Below, piece after piece: positions 45,146 through 60,266 of a DNA stretch of 64,000 nucleotides. Source of the stretch: Lyophyllum atratum (lineage: Eukaryota; Basidiomycota; Agaricomycetes; Agaricales; Lyophyllaceae); NCBI GenBank assembly GCA_014905825.1, contig JACGCN010000003.1, forward strand, positions 1,922,001-1,986,000, given 5' to 3'. The position numbers and the translations under genes are program-made. Under the pieces are notes generated by a model. It searched no databases and was not told the origin of the DNA. It saw only the letters and a list, made by a program, of their open reading frames with translations. Positions within the stretch are counted from its first letter, which is position 1; each line of letters begins with the position of its first letter.

Positions 45146-46959
45146 TCATGGTGGCACAGTCTCTATCGTTGAGGACGTACTGGGATCCCTTCCGGCGCTT
45201 TGCATGAGTCTCCGTAGTCTGGCTAGTTCATTAGATAGTTCCCTGCGAAAGAAGACACGAATTGTCAGCCTCACGTCCACACCCTCAAATATACTTTTGA
45301 GCACTCACCGAGCAGTGGTCGTCGCAGCCTCGCTCTCCTTCGAGCTTTTCTCCACCTCCGCCCGCATCTGAGCAATCTCATCCTGCCACGCCTGCTGCAC
45401 ATCACTCGCGACCTGCTTATCCAGTTCCCGCAACTTCTTCACCTCCGCCCTCCCGCCTTCCGCCAATTTCACCTCCTCGAGAAGAATCTTGTACTTCTTC
45501 CCCACCGTCTCTGCCTCAGCTTTCACTTTGTTTTCCCGCTTCAGCATCTCCTCCTGTAGCCGCTCCGTGTCCGCCTTCCACGACTCCACGAGACCCTTGA
45601 TGCTGTCCCGCAACGTGATGTATTCCCGTTCGGATTTTTGGGAGAGCGCGGTTGATTCTGAGAGGGCCGTCTTCATCTCCTGGACGGATTTCTTGGCGGA
45701 TGAGGTCTCGTTTTTGAGCTGACTTTTCAGAGAGGCAGCTTCTGCTTCAGCTTTTCGAGCTCTCTCCAGAACCTAGGCGTATCATGCTCAGCGGCATCAT
45801 AACATATCTCGAATATCTACTCACCTCTTGCAGTAACCGCTCCTTCCTCGCCACCACGTTATTAAGCCCCTCATTCTCTAATCGTAGCCTCTCCCTCCCC
45901 TCTTTCAGATCTTCCGTCTGCCGCGTGAGTTGAGCCACACTCCGCTGCGAAAGCCTCAACTGCGCCTTTGTGTTCTCCAGCGCATTTCGTGCATTCACCA
46001 CACCAGTCTGCAGGTCAGCCAAGACCTTGGTAGTGCCACCCGGCGTGAGGGACAACCTCCGATTCGGTGATGGTGGCGGCTGCAGGCCAGCCGACGATAT
46101 CGAAGCCAGCGAGGCGTCGGGGTCGACCAACGACAGTTTGGATATATTGTTGGGGGAGGGCCGTTGAGTTGCAGGTTGGCCCTCGTCCGCTAGTGCGCGT
46201 GCGTTGCCTGTGAGTATCATGGTCGATCATAGAGGACATAAACACCCGGCTTTGACAAGCAGAGCGGGGGAATAGAAGGGAGTACGACTAACCTACGGAA
46301 GCAACCGGAATGCCTGGAGATAGAGCATGAGTTTAAGTACTGATGAAAGAGGGAGGAAGGCTTACGACTAAGGGTCCGCATGGGGCTAGACGCGCGTTTG
46401 TACGATACGGGGCTTGCGGGGCCAACGCCGAAGTTCATGGGCACACCTTCTTGGATGCCGTTCTCGTCTATACTGTCGCGTTTAGGAAGTGGTAGATTAG
46501 ATTCTGGGCCCGCGATGCCCTGTAGGACGTCAAAGCTCGACCTGCGTTTCATTTTAGTGGAGGTCGACGCGACTGGGGCGTAGGAAGAAGGGGGTGGAGA
46601 CGTGGGTGATGTCATGTCGTTGGTGGTGTCCTGGAGACCTCGGGGACCACTTAGTAAGATGTTTTCAAGGGAGTGTACTTGGGCTTGTTGATGCCTGATA
46701 GTGTGTTTTAGCGTTGATACCTGGTTCCGGATCGCAACTAAGGCACGGTCACTGTCAGCCGAAGAAGGCTTCTGGGTAGGATCATCGGCTTACCAGGATC
46801 GTCAAGAGAGATTGAGGGGCTAGGGGCGTGTACAGAGCGAGCAGAGTTGCGTGAGGAGTTGCGCGAATGGGAACGGTCGCGATTGATAGCCTTCAAAGGA
46901 GAAAGGCGAGGTTCGTTGGCAGTGTGAGGCGAATATGAAGAGCTAGGGCTTGAAGACAT
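45146..46959 (-). CDS. She3-like coiled-coil mRNA-transport protein
   Basis: Resembles fungal proteins annotated as SWI5-dependent HO expression protein 3 (She3), the adaptor that links cargo mRNA to myosin. The first exon is 46794-46959, the second starts at 46737, a 21-nt exon lies near 46310, and the last reads RELSNELARLRRLM before the stop at 45146. The N-terminal 60 residues are Ser/Arg-rich (SSSPSSSYSPHTAN, DRSHSRNSSRNSARS). A coiled coil follows (VAIRNQVSTLKHTIRHQQAQ), then a disordered stretch. The conserved core is RLRLENEGLNNVVARKERLL, QKSEREYITLRDSIKGL and SWKADTERLQEEM, typical of the family. A direct link to ASH1-type mRNA localisation is inference. It is divergent from the RING gene. 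Confidence 0.76.
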
Positions 46960-47191
46960 GCACTTGGGTGGAAAAGAATGGCAAACTCCTGGCGAGAAAC
47001 GAGTGTCGGCAGTAATGAACTGGAATTAATCGAGTCCCGGTAGTGTAGCAATGCAGAGCCAGCAAAGACCGCAAGTTGATGGTCACCGCTCTCCACTGCA
47101 CGAGGGCGTGTTTGCCTGTGTTTGCTACTACGCCGCGTCCAGTCTTCTTTCATCCAGTGCACCACCACGCTCGTTTCTGACTCTCCTTTCA
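46960..47191. promoter_or_regulatory. Bidirectional promoter region, She3-like and RING genes
   Basis: 232 bp separate the two divergent ATGs, so both promoters must lie here or overlap. No defined element is assigned. Confidence 0.5.
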
Positions 47192-48348
47192 ATGTCGGCG
47201 GAATGCTCCATCTGCCTTTCCGCACTTAAAGAGCCGGTCTCTATACCATGCGGTGAGCCCGAGGCGATTTTATTTCTGACGACGCGCCGCTGAAGACCGT
47301 ATGTAGGCCACATTTATTGCACGAAGTGTCTCTCGGATCACGTTAACGCGCCTAATAACGAGGCCTTGCAGTCCACATGCCCAACGTGTCGAGTAAAGTT
47401 CAACATTGGTTCTTTTTAGTTTACTGTCTTCTATCGAGCGAGCCACTGATATCACATCTCATAGTCACGCCCGATGTTCGTCATATTCACGCGTCATTCT
47501 GCTTATTCTAATGTCTCTATGGTTGCTAGTTGACCTACCTGCCGAAAAAATACCACCAATATGTTCTCTCAAGTGTTCGACGCGTGTACTTTGACACCAC
47601 TCGCCAGGCTGATCTGCGGGCCGAGCTCTCGACAGCTAAGGCAAAGATCAAGAAGCTAGAAAAAGACGAGGAGACACTCTTACGAGAGTGTGAACGACAC
47701 ATGGGTTCCGCCGCGGCGCATGCAAAAGGGGAGAGGGAAGCTCGTGCAGAGGTCGACACCCTCCGCCAATTGCTTAAACAGAACGACGCGGACCACACTG
47801 TGGGAAGAATCGAAATGCGTCGAGCGCACAATGAGTTGCACAGGAGATATGTGGATCTTAAATCGCTTCAGTCGAACCTCAAACACAAACAAATCCAGTA
47901 AGCGGAATGGTACCTTATGCCTGATACCCATACCTGATGTCGTGGTGAAGGGCTGATATGAGCATTGCATCGTCGTCTGCCTCCCAGCGCCCACAAAGCA
48001 AGCCGAACACCCCTATTGCAGATATCTCCATTCCCCCGGGACCTAACCACGGATACAAGTAAGTCGAGTACCATCGTTCCACGATTCTATCTGACGCCTC
48101 GTTCAAGAGCAAGAGCGGATATGAGCAGGTCTAGTTATTGGGCAGCGTGGTTAAACTCTGAAGCAGCAGACGAATCCATGTCTGCAGGACCTAGCACGGC
48201 CGTCGATGCCTCTGGAGGCATTCCTGCTCCAGCTAGTGCGCGAGTGATCCGCAAAATGCCAGCGCGGAAAGGGAGGCCACGTCCATCCAGCCCGCCGCCC
48301 GTATTCGTTCCTTCCAACAAAAGACCACGTGTCTCCAACCCCTCTTGA
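47192..48348 (+). CDS. RING-finger protein with coiled coil
   Basis: Probable E3 ubiquitin ligase, 292 residues. Exons 47192-47252, 47307-47408, 47465-47475 (only 11 nt), 47530-47897, 47963-48058 and 48108-48348. The C3HC4 RING is at residues 5-52: CSIC, then PCGHIYCTKCL and CPTC. The first intron splits the codon of the Gly just before the RING His. A helical region follows (LPKKYHQYVLSSVRRVYF) and then coiled coil (AKAKIKKLEKDEETLLRECE to KSLQSN). The tail is Pro/Ser-rich with basic patches (RKGRPRPSS, NKRPRVS) that may be nuclear signals. The architecture is common in Agaricomycetes; substrates are unknown. Confidence 0.8.
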
Positions 48349-48756
48349 TAGTGACTTCTCCTCCCCATCGTGAGGCCGCCCTCGCTGACGGCCGTCCTGC
48401 AGCTTCCGAACTGGATCCACTTGGAATCGAATCTTAACCACATTCGGGGTGTAAGCCCACCAACTGCTACTCTCTGTTTTCAGTGCAAGTTGTTAAAATG
48501 TACATACGATCTATACATAAACTATATATCCACATAGTATCCTACTGTACCTCATCATCATTGTGCACGTACTTTAGATCATATCACTAACTGTCACTGT
48601 CGAAGCATTTGAAATTATCGGATTGTGAAGACTTCAGATCAATCAGCGACCTTGACTCATTAGCTTACTCATCCAGTCACCAACGATCATCATCATGAAG
48701 TCAAGCTACATGGCCCCGAGTCCCTCTTCATTCACTACTACTTCCTCAAGATAAAG
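48349..48756. promoter_or_regulatory. Intergenic region upstream of the WLM protease gene
   Basis: About 400 bp between two plus-strand genes; AT-rich with no frame or repeat of note. Confidence 0.45.
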
Positions 48757-49867
48757 ATGTCGTCCGCCTCTTCTCTCTCCTTCACCGTTACCTACCGCGG
48801 CACACCCCACGCGCTTTCTCTCCTCCCTGACAGCACCCTCTCGGCCTTGCAGGCTCGGCTAGAGGAGCTGACCAATGTTCCTCCCTCGCTACAGAAACTC
48901 ATCTACAAGGGCAAGAACCTCTTAGGATCGGATGCCCAGGACCGCGATGAAACCACCTTAACACAGGCTGGGTTTAAGAACGGCTTGAAGATCCAAATGC
49001 TAGGCTCGACGTCGCAGGAACTGACGTCCTTGCAGTCCACGGAGAGCGAGCAGCGGAAACGAGAGCGAATACTCAAGGAGCGCGCTTTGAAGGCACCAAC
49101 TAAAGTATGTATCCTGTCCCCTACGCCCATGGCAAGTACTGATACCGAATTCACCGCCCTTTCAGGTCCGATCTACAGCCAAGTCCGATAGCTTCCTCCT
49201 AAACTACCGTTTCCACCAACTCACACCTCTCGCCCATCTCCCAAACCCCGACGGCGCCCATGCGCTGCTCACTAAGCTCTCAGAGGACCCTGCGATCCAG
49301 CACATCATGCGGCAACACCAGTTCACTGTGGGGGTCCTGACGGAGCTTGCACCGCACGAGCACCCGGAGCTGCTTGGGCTGAACGTAAATTCCGGGCAGG
49401 CGATCAAGTTGCGCCTAAGGACGGACCGGTATGATGGGTTCAGGCTGTACAAGGAAGTGAGGCGCGTGCTATGTCATGAGCTCACGCACAATGTGTGGGG
49501 GGACCATGATAACAATGTACGTCAACTTTTTCCTTTTTGTCGATATGGAAGGGTTGATGGTGACTCCCTGCAGTTTAAGGAGCTAAACTCGAAACTTAAC
49601 CGTGAAGTTGCAGAGTTTGAGACGGCGGCCGCGCAGGGAACGCACTATCTTTCGGGTCGCGGAGATGTCTATGAGCCGTCCTCCGAGCTCGAAGCGGAGG
49701 CACACGTTCACATCTTGGGAGGTGGAAGGACAACTGGGTTAGGTCCCGCCATGGATGATTCCAGGGAGGAGCGGCGGCGGCGGGTGTTGGAGGCGACGAT
49801 GGCTCGGTTGCGGAAAGAGGAGGAGGAGCTGGAGCAGAGTTGTGGGACGAGGCCTACTCGGACGTAG
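48757..49867 (+). CDS. Ubiquitin-like/WLM-domain metalloprotease
   Basis: Member of the fungal ubiquitin-WLM group, related to the Wss1/Spartan proteases that act on DNA-protein crosslinks and SUMO or ubiquitin conjugates. Exons 48757-49104, 49166-49516 and 49574-49867 give 330 residues. Residues 1-85 form a ubiquitin-like domain (LSFTVTYRGTPHALSLLPDSTLSALQ is its start, with KLIYKGKNLL). A linker helix follows, then the WLM domain: FTVGVLTELAPHEHPELLGLN, the zinc site HELTHNVWGDHD (HExxH plus a third ligand), and FKELNSKLN. The tail holds an Arg/Glu-rich helix. The conserved WLM core sits across the last intron. Confidence 0.92.
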
Positions 49868-50675
49868 AGACATGCCGACTGTGCGATGGGTGTGTTCTTG
49901 TGTATATCTTCGTATTGTATTATTGCTATCTTTATAGGACCGCTATTATCAGGAAACATTGGACTTCCGGTGAACAGTCTTCATTCTGCTTTTCCCAAAT
50001 CAACCATTAAAAGGATTCATCCCGCAGTGGACCCTTATTACACGATCCAGTCGTCGATGGTATCATAAGACACGAAAGTCGCGATCACACGGCGGAAAGT
50101 CACCGGGATGATTGGAATGAAGCTACCATCTAGCTCACCCGACTCCCACAGTTCAAGGATCACTTCGAAGATGCTCAGAGTGGTGTTGTTGCACGAACAT
50201 CCAGCTCGGATGCACCTCACATCGCGCAGCTCCTCATCTTTGACCTATCTATGAGTCTTTCCGCTACGCTGTCTGGGTATCTCCGTCCAATTATGATGTC
50301 CTACCGCTCCTCAGGCTAGATAACGAATGGTAGGCGCGGCTGACATGCGGCCTACCAGACAGGCTGCACAAAGGTCAAGACTTAACTTGGATTAGCCTCC
50401 GTTGAACGACCAAAAGCAGCGATATCCATCTAGCAGGTTCGCGCTGCAAGGTCGCGTGTTTCTTATGACACTTGGATGATTCGTCTTCCTGTCTTTGCCA
50501 TAATAATGATCCGCCGGTAGCGCAGGCCGTGTTCGAACTGGATGAAGCCTTTCCCAGTAGAGTATGCTTGGGTCATGAACCACTGCGTTATAATTATATT
50601 TAAAACGACCATCATAGGATGGTATGCGTGAGTGGTTTAAGCACAGCGTAAATATAGGCATCGCACCAGCGCCCT
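49868..50675. other. Convergent intergenic region
   Basis: Shared 3' flank of the WLM gene (plus) and the secreted-protein gene (minus). A frame at 50392-50847 overlaps the latter's end in another frame and is not supported. Confidence 0.45.
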
Positions 50676-51556
50676 CTATGACACCACTAGCGACAAGCCG
50701 GCGACAATGGTCATGAACAGCGCCAGAACAGTGGTAGCCCACGACCCTCCATCTAGCACCAGCGTCTTCGCAGTGAAGCCCGCTGAACTCTTTCCCGTGG
50801 GTCGATTTCCAAAGGAGATCGTCGTGGTGACCCCCGGGTTGAGCCAATTCGGACTAACCGTCCCGTTCCTCCATTTATATGCAAGCTTCCCATCGTTCCC
50901 AATCTGCCATTGTATCTGCCCCTTGCCCTCTGCTCGCTCCGGCCCGAGGAGGAACGGCGTGCTGGCGAAGTGGTGCGCTGGATCGCTGGCACCAGTGATC
51001 GTGCAGTTGCGGTTGGTCGGCGATGACTCCTTTGTGCCGTCGATGCCCGTTGAGGTCTCGAACCAGCAGAGAGGGCCCGTGGTAGAGTTGACAAACGGAA
51101 GATATGGGTGATATGAAACCCAGATACCCTTCGCGCCGGTAAATGTGGCATTGGTCGGAAATTTTTGCGAATAGTCACGGATTACTGCGGGATAAGGTTG
51201 GTTGAACACCCAGGTGATACGGGCTGATCGAACGCACGATAATAGGGCATCTGTATCCAGGAGCCATCCTTCGCGATGAAACCCTGGTCGGAGTGAAATT
51301 CCTCTTCAGGGTATTGCTGGACCTCGTTGCCTGCAGTGACATTCGAACAACGTATGATAACATACAGGTCGACAGGTGCGACGCGGAAGGCTCCCTCCAA
51401 ACTGTCGCCCGATGCGAAGTTAAGCTCGGTCGAAATACGGCCAGAGGTGTAGTCCGAAATAGTCTTGTCCGAGGGTAACGCGAAGGGGAACACCCACTGA
51501 GAATGTACTAGGGCAGCGAGAGCGAGGAGGGCCAACGCATTTCGTAAGGGAGACAT
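50676..51556 (-). CDS. Secreted, probably GPI-anchored protein of unknown function
   Basis: 273 residues in two exons, 51283-51556 and 50676-51223. The N-terminal MSPLRNALALLALAALVHS is a clear signal peptide with a cleavage site near residue 19. The mature part has several N-glycosylation sequons (NVT, NAT, NST, NGT, NCT) and paired Cys, consistent with a cell-wall or surface protein. The C-terminus is a hydrophobic segment (ATTVLALFMTIVAGLSLVVS) preceded by small residues, as in a GPI-anchor signal. The 59-nt intron (GTTTCA...ATCAG) is required to join the two frames; its donor is weak. I do not recognise the family. Confidence 0.66.
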
Positions 51557-53011
51557 GCGTTACGCGTAGACGCGAAGCCCAAGTTCGACACTCTCATGAG
51601 TCGCAACAGGTCGCAACCATGACTACCAGTTGAGGTGTTCTAGTAACCGATAGCAGCCGATAGCCACTGCCTAAGTATCGTGGAAGTGTGATTCTTTAGG
51701 AGGTTGTATTCACTAGGGAATGAATATGTTCCAGGCAATACCAATATCACTATTCTATAGGCTACAAGCCAAGTGATAACATGCGACTTGTGCTCGAAGG
51801 TCATGTAACGAAGAGTCGAGGCGGCTCTCGTTGAAAGTCAACTACTCCATACCACTTCGAGTGAGAGCGTTACTCAGCGCGCATTTCCGTCACTAGGAGC
51901 TAAAGTAACCGTCGAGCTAATATGTAGGTAGCTGTCGCAGGATAATGAAAAGTCGGAAGATTAGAACCTTCCGCGGTTTCTAGTTGATATGCATGTCCGT
52001 CAGAGTCAGCCGCCGCCGCGGAATTCGGAAGGACCAAAGAATAATGCAAACCCGTGCTCTGAACAAAAAGCAAAAACCTGGTTGCGCCCGCCGGAGCACC
52101 TTACAAGGAAGTGCATAAGCATGGGTTTCTGACGGTTAGAGTTGCTGATCAGTACCCAGTTGGGTGTGAGCCTGGCCTGGGCCTCTAACAAAGATAACTT
52201 TTTGTACAGTTGGATTATATTTTCACCCTGAGATCCTAGCATAAGCTACGCGGCCATCATGATCACAAGTGGCGGCTCAGGAGGGTGCGGGCTCACAGAA
52301 ACCATGGATTTTCATGCACATCCACAACCACGCGAGCTTAGACTGCATAGAATGGGACTATACTCAGCGGGTAAAATTTCATCCTAGCATCGGTGCGTAA
52401 GGACTGGCGCAATCAGCCACGTCCGAATCCTGTGAAGTCGCAGGGCATACATCCAACCAGCCACGATGTGTCGCTGACGATTTCGGAGCCCAAAGCACAT
52501 AAGGTTGGGGCATCGTCACTCTTTATTGTGATCTATACGTGAGGGTAAAACCTGCCTTCTGAGGAGCGAGGCGCAGGAACATGGGGGGTTGTAGATCAAG
52601 AGCGATGCAAGGGATGACCCACCTTGATATGAACATGACCGATCGCGACTCACGACGTGTTGGTGGCACCGGTGGCGGTGGACTAAGTGGGATAGGATGG
52701 TCGAAAGCAGTGCTCTGAAAGCGCTCAGCGCTTGCTAGCTATAGCAGTCAGCCTTGGAAGAGCAAGGAAAATGGATGCGTGTATGTTTAGGTGATTCGTG
52801 AATGCAAGTCAGTAACGCACGCGAAGATTCTCCGGCCCTGTTGGATTTCAACAAAGCCATACAAACGACCCTTAGGGGCGCAAGTTCGAGTTTAAGCAAG
52901 GGTTCAACTGGAACTAGATTACTGCTAAACCTCCTCTTTCACAATCGCTGCTGCTGCTCATAGGCCTCGCCTTCTACACCTTGCTTCTACTTATAAAATC
53001 TATTTGCGATA
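51557..53011. promoter_or_regulatory. Divergent intergenic region
   Basis: 1.45 kb between the secreted-protein gene (minus) and the polymerase subunit gene (plus). I see no supported gene; the frame at 52006-52242 has no motif. A TATA-like TTATAAAAT at 52991 lies only 20 bp from the ATG, too close to be a promoter TATA box by itself. Confidence 0.45.
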
Positions 53012-53843
53012 ATGCCTTCAACCACAAGGTCATCTTCATCCAACATGAAGCAGGCGACACTACCATTCGGGACTTCCAAAAGAACAGCCTCAACACAGAA
53101 TGTCAAGCCCAAGGCGGCCCAGGCGAAAAAGTCGCCAGCGGTACGGAAGGCGTCGAGTCGCTACAGCAGCGATGAAGACGAGCTTGATGTTGATGATATT
53201 CACGTCCCCTCCTCGGACGAAGAGTCTGTCGATGAGAAACCAAGCATAAAAATCGAAAGGCGGGCTTCCTCGTCGAACAAGGCATCGAAAACCAAGAAAG
53301 CTGAGAAGCAAGTTGCTGTAGTCCCGGAGGCAACCATTCCACCCAAGGGCCGTACCGAGGACATCGAAGCTAAAGTGTTGGCTGAGTTGAACGAGAAGGA
53401 TCCCAAGTGGCGAAAACATTATGCCGAAGTACGTGCGAAGATGGGCCACCTGCACCCTAGTGAGTACAGTTCCTCCTTCACTGCTCTCTGCCGGATTATT
53501 GACTCTGTTGCCCAGTTCACGGGAATGGTCAGACCAAAATTCACGAAATTCTACGGGTATTTGATATGTGGGAGTTCCCTGCTCTTATATGGATGCATAC
53601 TGACATCACCTTAAATGACAGGTCTTTTGAGTACGGCCCTTGTGTTGGGATCAGCCGTCTTGACCGATGGGAGAGAGCAGAAGCACTAGGTCTCAACCCT
53701 CCAACTGAAGTATGTCAACGCTATTTTGCAAATGTTCCCCATACTGACGTGATCTCGGTGCAAAGGTCAGAGACATATTGACCACTCGACAGGGAACGGA
53801 AGAGCGTGTATTCTCCCAGTCGGTGTTGTCTGGAGAAGTTTAG
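53012..53843 (+). CDS. POLD4: DNA polymerase delta small subunit (POLD4/Cdm1)
   Basis: Smallest, stabilising subunit of replicative DNA polymerase delta. Exons 53012-53459, 53516-53567, 53622-53709 and 53766-53843 give 221 residues. The N-terminal KQATLPFGTSKR is a basic PCNA-interaction-type motif. An acidic and basic disordered region follows (YSSDEDELDVDD). The conserved C-terminal domain spans two introns: IHEILRVFDM|SFEYGPCVGISRLDRWERA and EALGLNPPTE|VRDILTT. This GP-x-x-G-x-x-R-x-x-R-W-x-R-A block is the family hallmark. Fission yeast Cdm1 is about 160 residues, so the N-terminal extension here is longer. Confidence 0.93.
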
Positions 53844-54683
53844 TTTAACCCATGTCGTCTTTGGCTCCTTACGAATCCTGTGTGAGCACACTTCTTTCTT
53901 GGTCACCTTCTGTTTTCCGAGGTTGCTTATGGATCCTCCAGATCATATTTATTTTGCTTTTTCTACGGGTCATATCCATATGTTATTGTTTCGCCCTAAC
54001 TTTCGTGCTCTCTCTTCTTTGCGTGCATTCTATACCTTTACCCTATCTGCATAAATAGTAAATTATGGTGCCCTCCGGTTTGTTGCTCCGTTCGTGACTG
54101 AAATCAGATGCATTGATGCATGACTGCGACCAACTTTGCGGCTTGAAGTTAGAGCGCTCCCAAGTGGCCATGATTGGTCGTCAGTCACGGTCAGTGTGCC
54201 ACAAATTATATGGGCGTGGCAGACTAACCTCCTCGTAAGGTCATATAGAAGCATACACCCCAACTTGTCGAATCAGTCATCACCTTCACCCCTTGTTGGC
54301 TGTCGGTTTCTACAGCATATCAGGATGGCGTACATCAAAGAAATCCAATTATGCCCTATCATTCCCTGTGCTTCCCTCCGGATCCCACGCTATCCCATGA
54401 TCATTTCAGCATGCTTGCCTAATTAAGGGCTATTCGACCGTTTGGAAGCTCTTCTGTGTCGTCAGATCATATCTTTCAGGCCGCGGCGACATATTTCTAA
54501 CTCCTCCGCATCTAAACATCCTAACCTGGGATGAATATTACCAGGCCTTACTGATCTTGTGGATAACATCCCTGATCGCTTATGATATGGTCGTCTCGAG
54601 TATAAATGGACCAAGTTCAGGTGTATATGATAGAAAGCCCCCTCACTGGCACTGGCATTTGAAGCTGCTCTATCGTTTAATCT
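53844..54683. promoter_or_regulatory. Intergenic region upstream of the FAD monooxygenase
   Basis: 840 bp between two plus-strand genes. Short frames only, including a T-rich stretch around 53900-54050. No repeat or RNA gene recognised. Confidence 0.45.
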
Positions 54684-57287
<2,604 letters not shown>

Positions 57288-57525
57288 TTTTGCCTCTTAC
57301 CTTGTTTATAGTATACATATATTCACGATACCCTTTGATGTATATAGACACAACGTGATTCCTACACGCATATATTCTGTTTCCTGGATGGGTTTCATGA
57401 GAAAATCAGCGATTACAAATTTGTACAACAGAATGCGCAAAACAAGGCAGAGGAGGCATAAACTTAGGGGCGAGGAGGACATGTAATAAATAATTCATAG
57501 CTAGAACGCGGTAGACACACTGTCT
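57288..57525. terminator. Shared 3' flank of two convergent genes
   Basis: 238 bp between the FAD monooxygenase stop and the stop of the gene on the other strand, with AT-rich stretches that suit overlapping polyadenylation regions. No specific signal is assigned. Confidence 0.35.
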
Positions 57526-60266
57526 TCATCCTCTCCAGCCCTTTATCGCTGTAGGTGCTTCCTCACTATCAATGAGAACTCTCCGAGGTCCGCCCTTGCC
57601 AGGCGGGGGAAGTTTAGCAGTCAGCCGTGCCCTCGAAGTCGAAATAGCAGCCGCAGGTTTGGGAGGAGGTTTGGCGGCCTTCTTGATCTCAGGTGGGGAT
57701 ATCCTCGATGGAGCCGTAAACACCTTCCCTTCTGCCTTGGTGCCACCATTCTCCTTCTCGACACTGGCAGAAGTCTTGACGCGTCCAGAAGGCGCATTTA
57801 CGACAGGCGCAGCTTTCGCCTTGCCCTTCTCCTTCGCCGTGAATCGCGCAGGATCAGGATGAAAGACCCTCCCCTTCGCTGTGGTCGTAACTGAAGGACG
57901 TTTAACTACGTTTGGCTCGAGCTTCTTCTCCTGAAGGGGGCTTTCCGGGGGCGACTCGGATACACCAAGCTCGGCAGCAAGTGACATCGGTGGGGAGGAG
58001 GGCAGAGGAATATCAGCAGGAACTGCCGACGGTTCCTCGAAGCCTGGTATATGTTCTTCTTCCTCCATCACGGGTTGAAGGAGAGCAGATATATCCTCCA
58101 GTCCCGGGCCGATTAACTCAGGGCTATTTGGTGAATTTCCTAGCATAAGTATCCTGCTCAGAGGGCTGGGCTTCACGGGGGAGTAGGCATGGATCATGCG
58201 TTGAGCGAAAGGTTTTGCTACTGGGAATGGGCGACGTGCCGCGGGAGGGGTGGATGGAGCGGCGGTCGGTTCTGGAGGTGTCAGAGATGGAAAAAGGGGG
58301 GTTGTACTCTGTGGAGGGGACTGCTGTAGAAGATCCAGTGCAGGGACGGCGGCGAGGAGAGCGGGTTGAGTGGGTAATGACGCATGGGGAGAGGGAGGTG
58401 GGAGGACGAATGAGGTCGGTAAAAGGGATGTCGTGAGCGGCAGAGGCTTGACATTGAATGCTGGTGCAGGTATGAGGGGCAGGACCTCCGTTTCATAGGC
58501 TGGTATGACCCTGGAAGGTGTCAAGAGGGAGGACCGCCTTGACAGTCTTGTCGTCTTTCTCCCAGTACCCCCACCGGCCTTACCAACACACACTTTAGCA
58601 GGCGACTTCCGAGGTGGCTTCTTAGGCGATTGGCGAAGGGTAGCTGCCCGCCGGGGCGATGCAACGGGCTGAGGTGTCGGAGGCAGCTCAGCAAGCATCA
58701 TCTCTACCTGCCAAGACCGTTTTTCATCCGACAATCTTATCCGCTCGGCCTGGAAAGACATTTTAGTACCATTCTGTAGGTGCGATGACGGAAGGCTCAC
58801 TTCAAGCTCTGCTCTCTCCTTGCCTAATTTGATAGCGGCATCAGTGAACTTCTGGCGTTCCTGGTCGAGTTGTTTCTTGATATCATCTAGACGCTCCTTC
58901 TCAGCATCCCGGGACGGTGCAGACATCAATTCCATGCTCATTTCGCCGATCTCCCCAGTCACAATACGATGATCTTTCGCGAATTTATCGAACATCGCTT
59001 GAGTGTCTGTTGCTTGCGTGGCGGCTTGTTTTCGGGATCGTTCTATCCGCAAGGGTTAGCATAGGTATGACGGGAATAGGGATACAAACCTAGTTCTTCC
59101 TTCAGCGTATTAATGATGCCTTGTAGTCGCCCAATTTCCCCATCTGATACAAGAATAGTTGGCTTAGCCGCCGTAGGCGCAAGAGTCGGAGGCAGGGAGA
59201 GGGTTGTAAGAAGACTTCGCAAGTCATTGAGCACGAGGTCTAGTTTATCACTCGCAGTGTTGGAGGGATGCAAAGGGAAGAGCGTGGTGAGGGTGAATGG
59301 TGTAGGCTTATAACTCTTGTTAATCATGCATGGAAGTGATAAAATGACTCATAAGTACCTCTTCAGAGGTCTCCGTCGCAAGTGGTCGGGCCTGATATAA
59401 AATTGATTGGACCTCGTTGACAGCCGTCAAAACCAACTTGCGCAGAACAAAGTTCTCTTCCGCAAGCTGACTCCTAGCCTTCTCAGCCTCCTCCAGAGCT
59501 ATTTCTAGGAAGTTCTTGGTCTTCCCGATGAGCTCTGAGCCAGTCACCACGGCGGCATTTGCACAACGCATCCCGCTAGGAACCGCCATGAGTTTGGCTT
59601 GCGCGTCAGCGAGTTTCGACCACTTTTCAGACATGCGTTCGACATCTTTTTCCTTCTTTTTGATCTCGCTTTGGTGGGATGCCCTAACTCCCTGTAGTGT
59701 CGTTCGGGTGCGTTGAAGTTCGGCTGTAGTCTGCTTATGTGCTGCTTCACTGGATTGGAGTGCGCGCGTTGCCCCACTTCAAAAATCTGAGTTGCGAATA
59801 TTGAAGACAATGGAACTGGCACACACGTTAATCGCGATTTGTGAACGTTCATCTCTCGTTCCGCATTTGCCGCCGTTTCCGTGACGTCCCTATGTAGCGA
59901 CCTCAAGCGTTCATGGTCATAGCTGAGGGTGCGTAACTTCGTCGTCAACTCCTCTGTCCTAGACATGTCTTCCTAGAAGTAGTTGTTTACAGACAAGATA
60001 TTGAATGGTGAAACGGTACCCACAACTCGTTGAATCAACATTCCCAGCAGACATTTTGCAACGCGGTCCAGGTCAGAATTACCAATTCCGTCGAGAGAGA
60101 GGCCAGGAGATGGGGCGAACCCATGAGCCACCAGCTGAGAATTGATGTATTCCAAACTTGAGGTTGAAATCATGGACAGCATCGAGCCATCAACCATGGG
60201 AGAGGCCAGGCCAGACAGAGATATGTCGTTGATATCCCATTGCACGCCTTTCTTAGGTGTCTCCAT
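57526..60266 (-). CDS. Afadin/alpha-actinin-binding (SSX2IP/Msd1-type) protein
   Basis: Coiled-coil protein of the ADIP family, whose members (human SSX2IP, fission yeast Msd1) anchor microtubule minus ends at the centrosome or spindle pole body. Exons 60024-60266, 59827-59972, 59359-59776, 59090-59315, 58801-59042 and 57526-58749 sum to 832 residues. Conserved core: STSSLEYINSQLVAHGF, CLLGMLIQRVEDMSRTEELTTK, YDHERLRSLHRD, then QSSEAAHKQTTAELQRTR and coiled coil to about residue 400. The C-terminal half is Pro/Ser-rich with basic KKPPRKSPAK. One intron (58750-58800, 51 nt) is a multiple of three without an in-frame stop, so read-through would add 17 residues. A further GT-AG pair inside the last exon may be another intron. 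Confidence 0.86.

Noticed and set aside
50676..51556. Frameshift in the secreted-protein gene
   Set aside because: A 59-nt GT-AG intron joins both frames and gives a coherent signal peptide to GPI-tail protein. The weak donor is noted in the entry.
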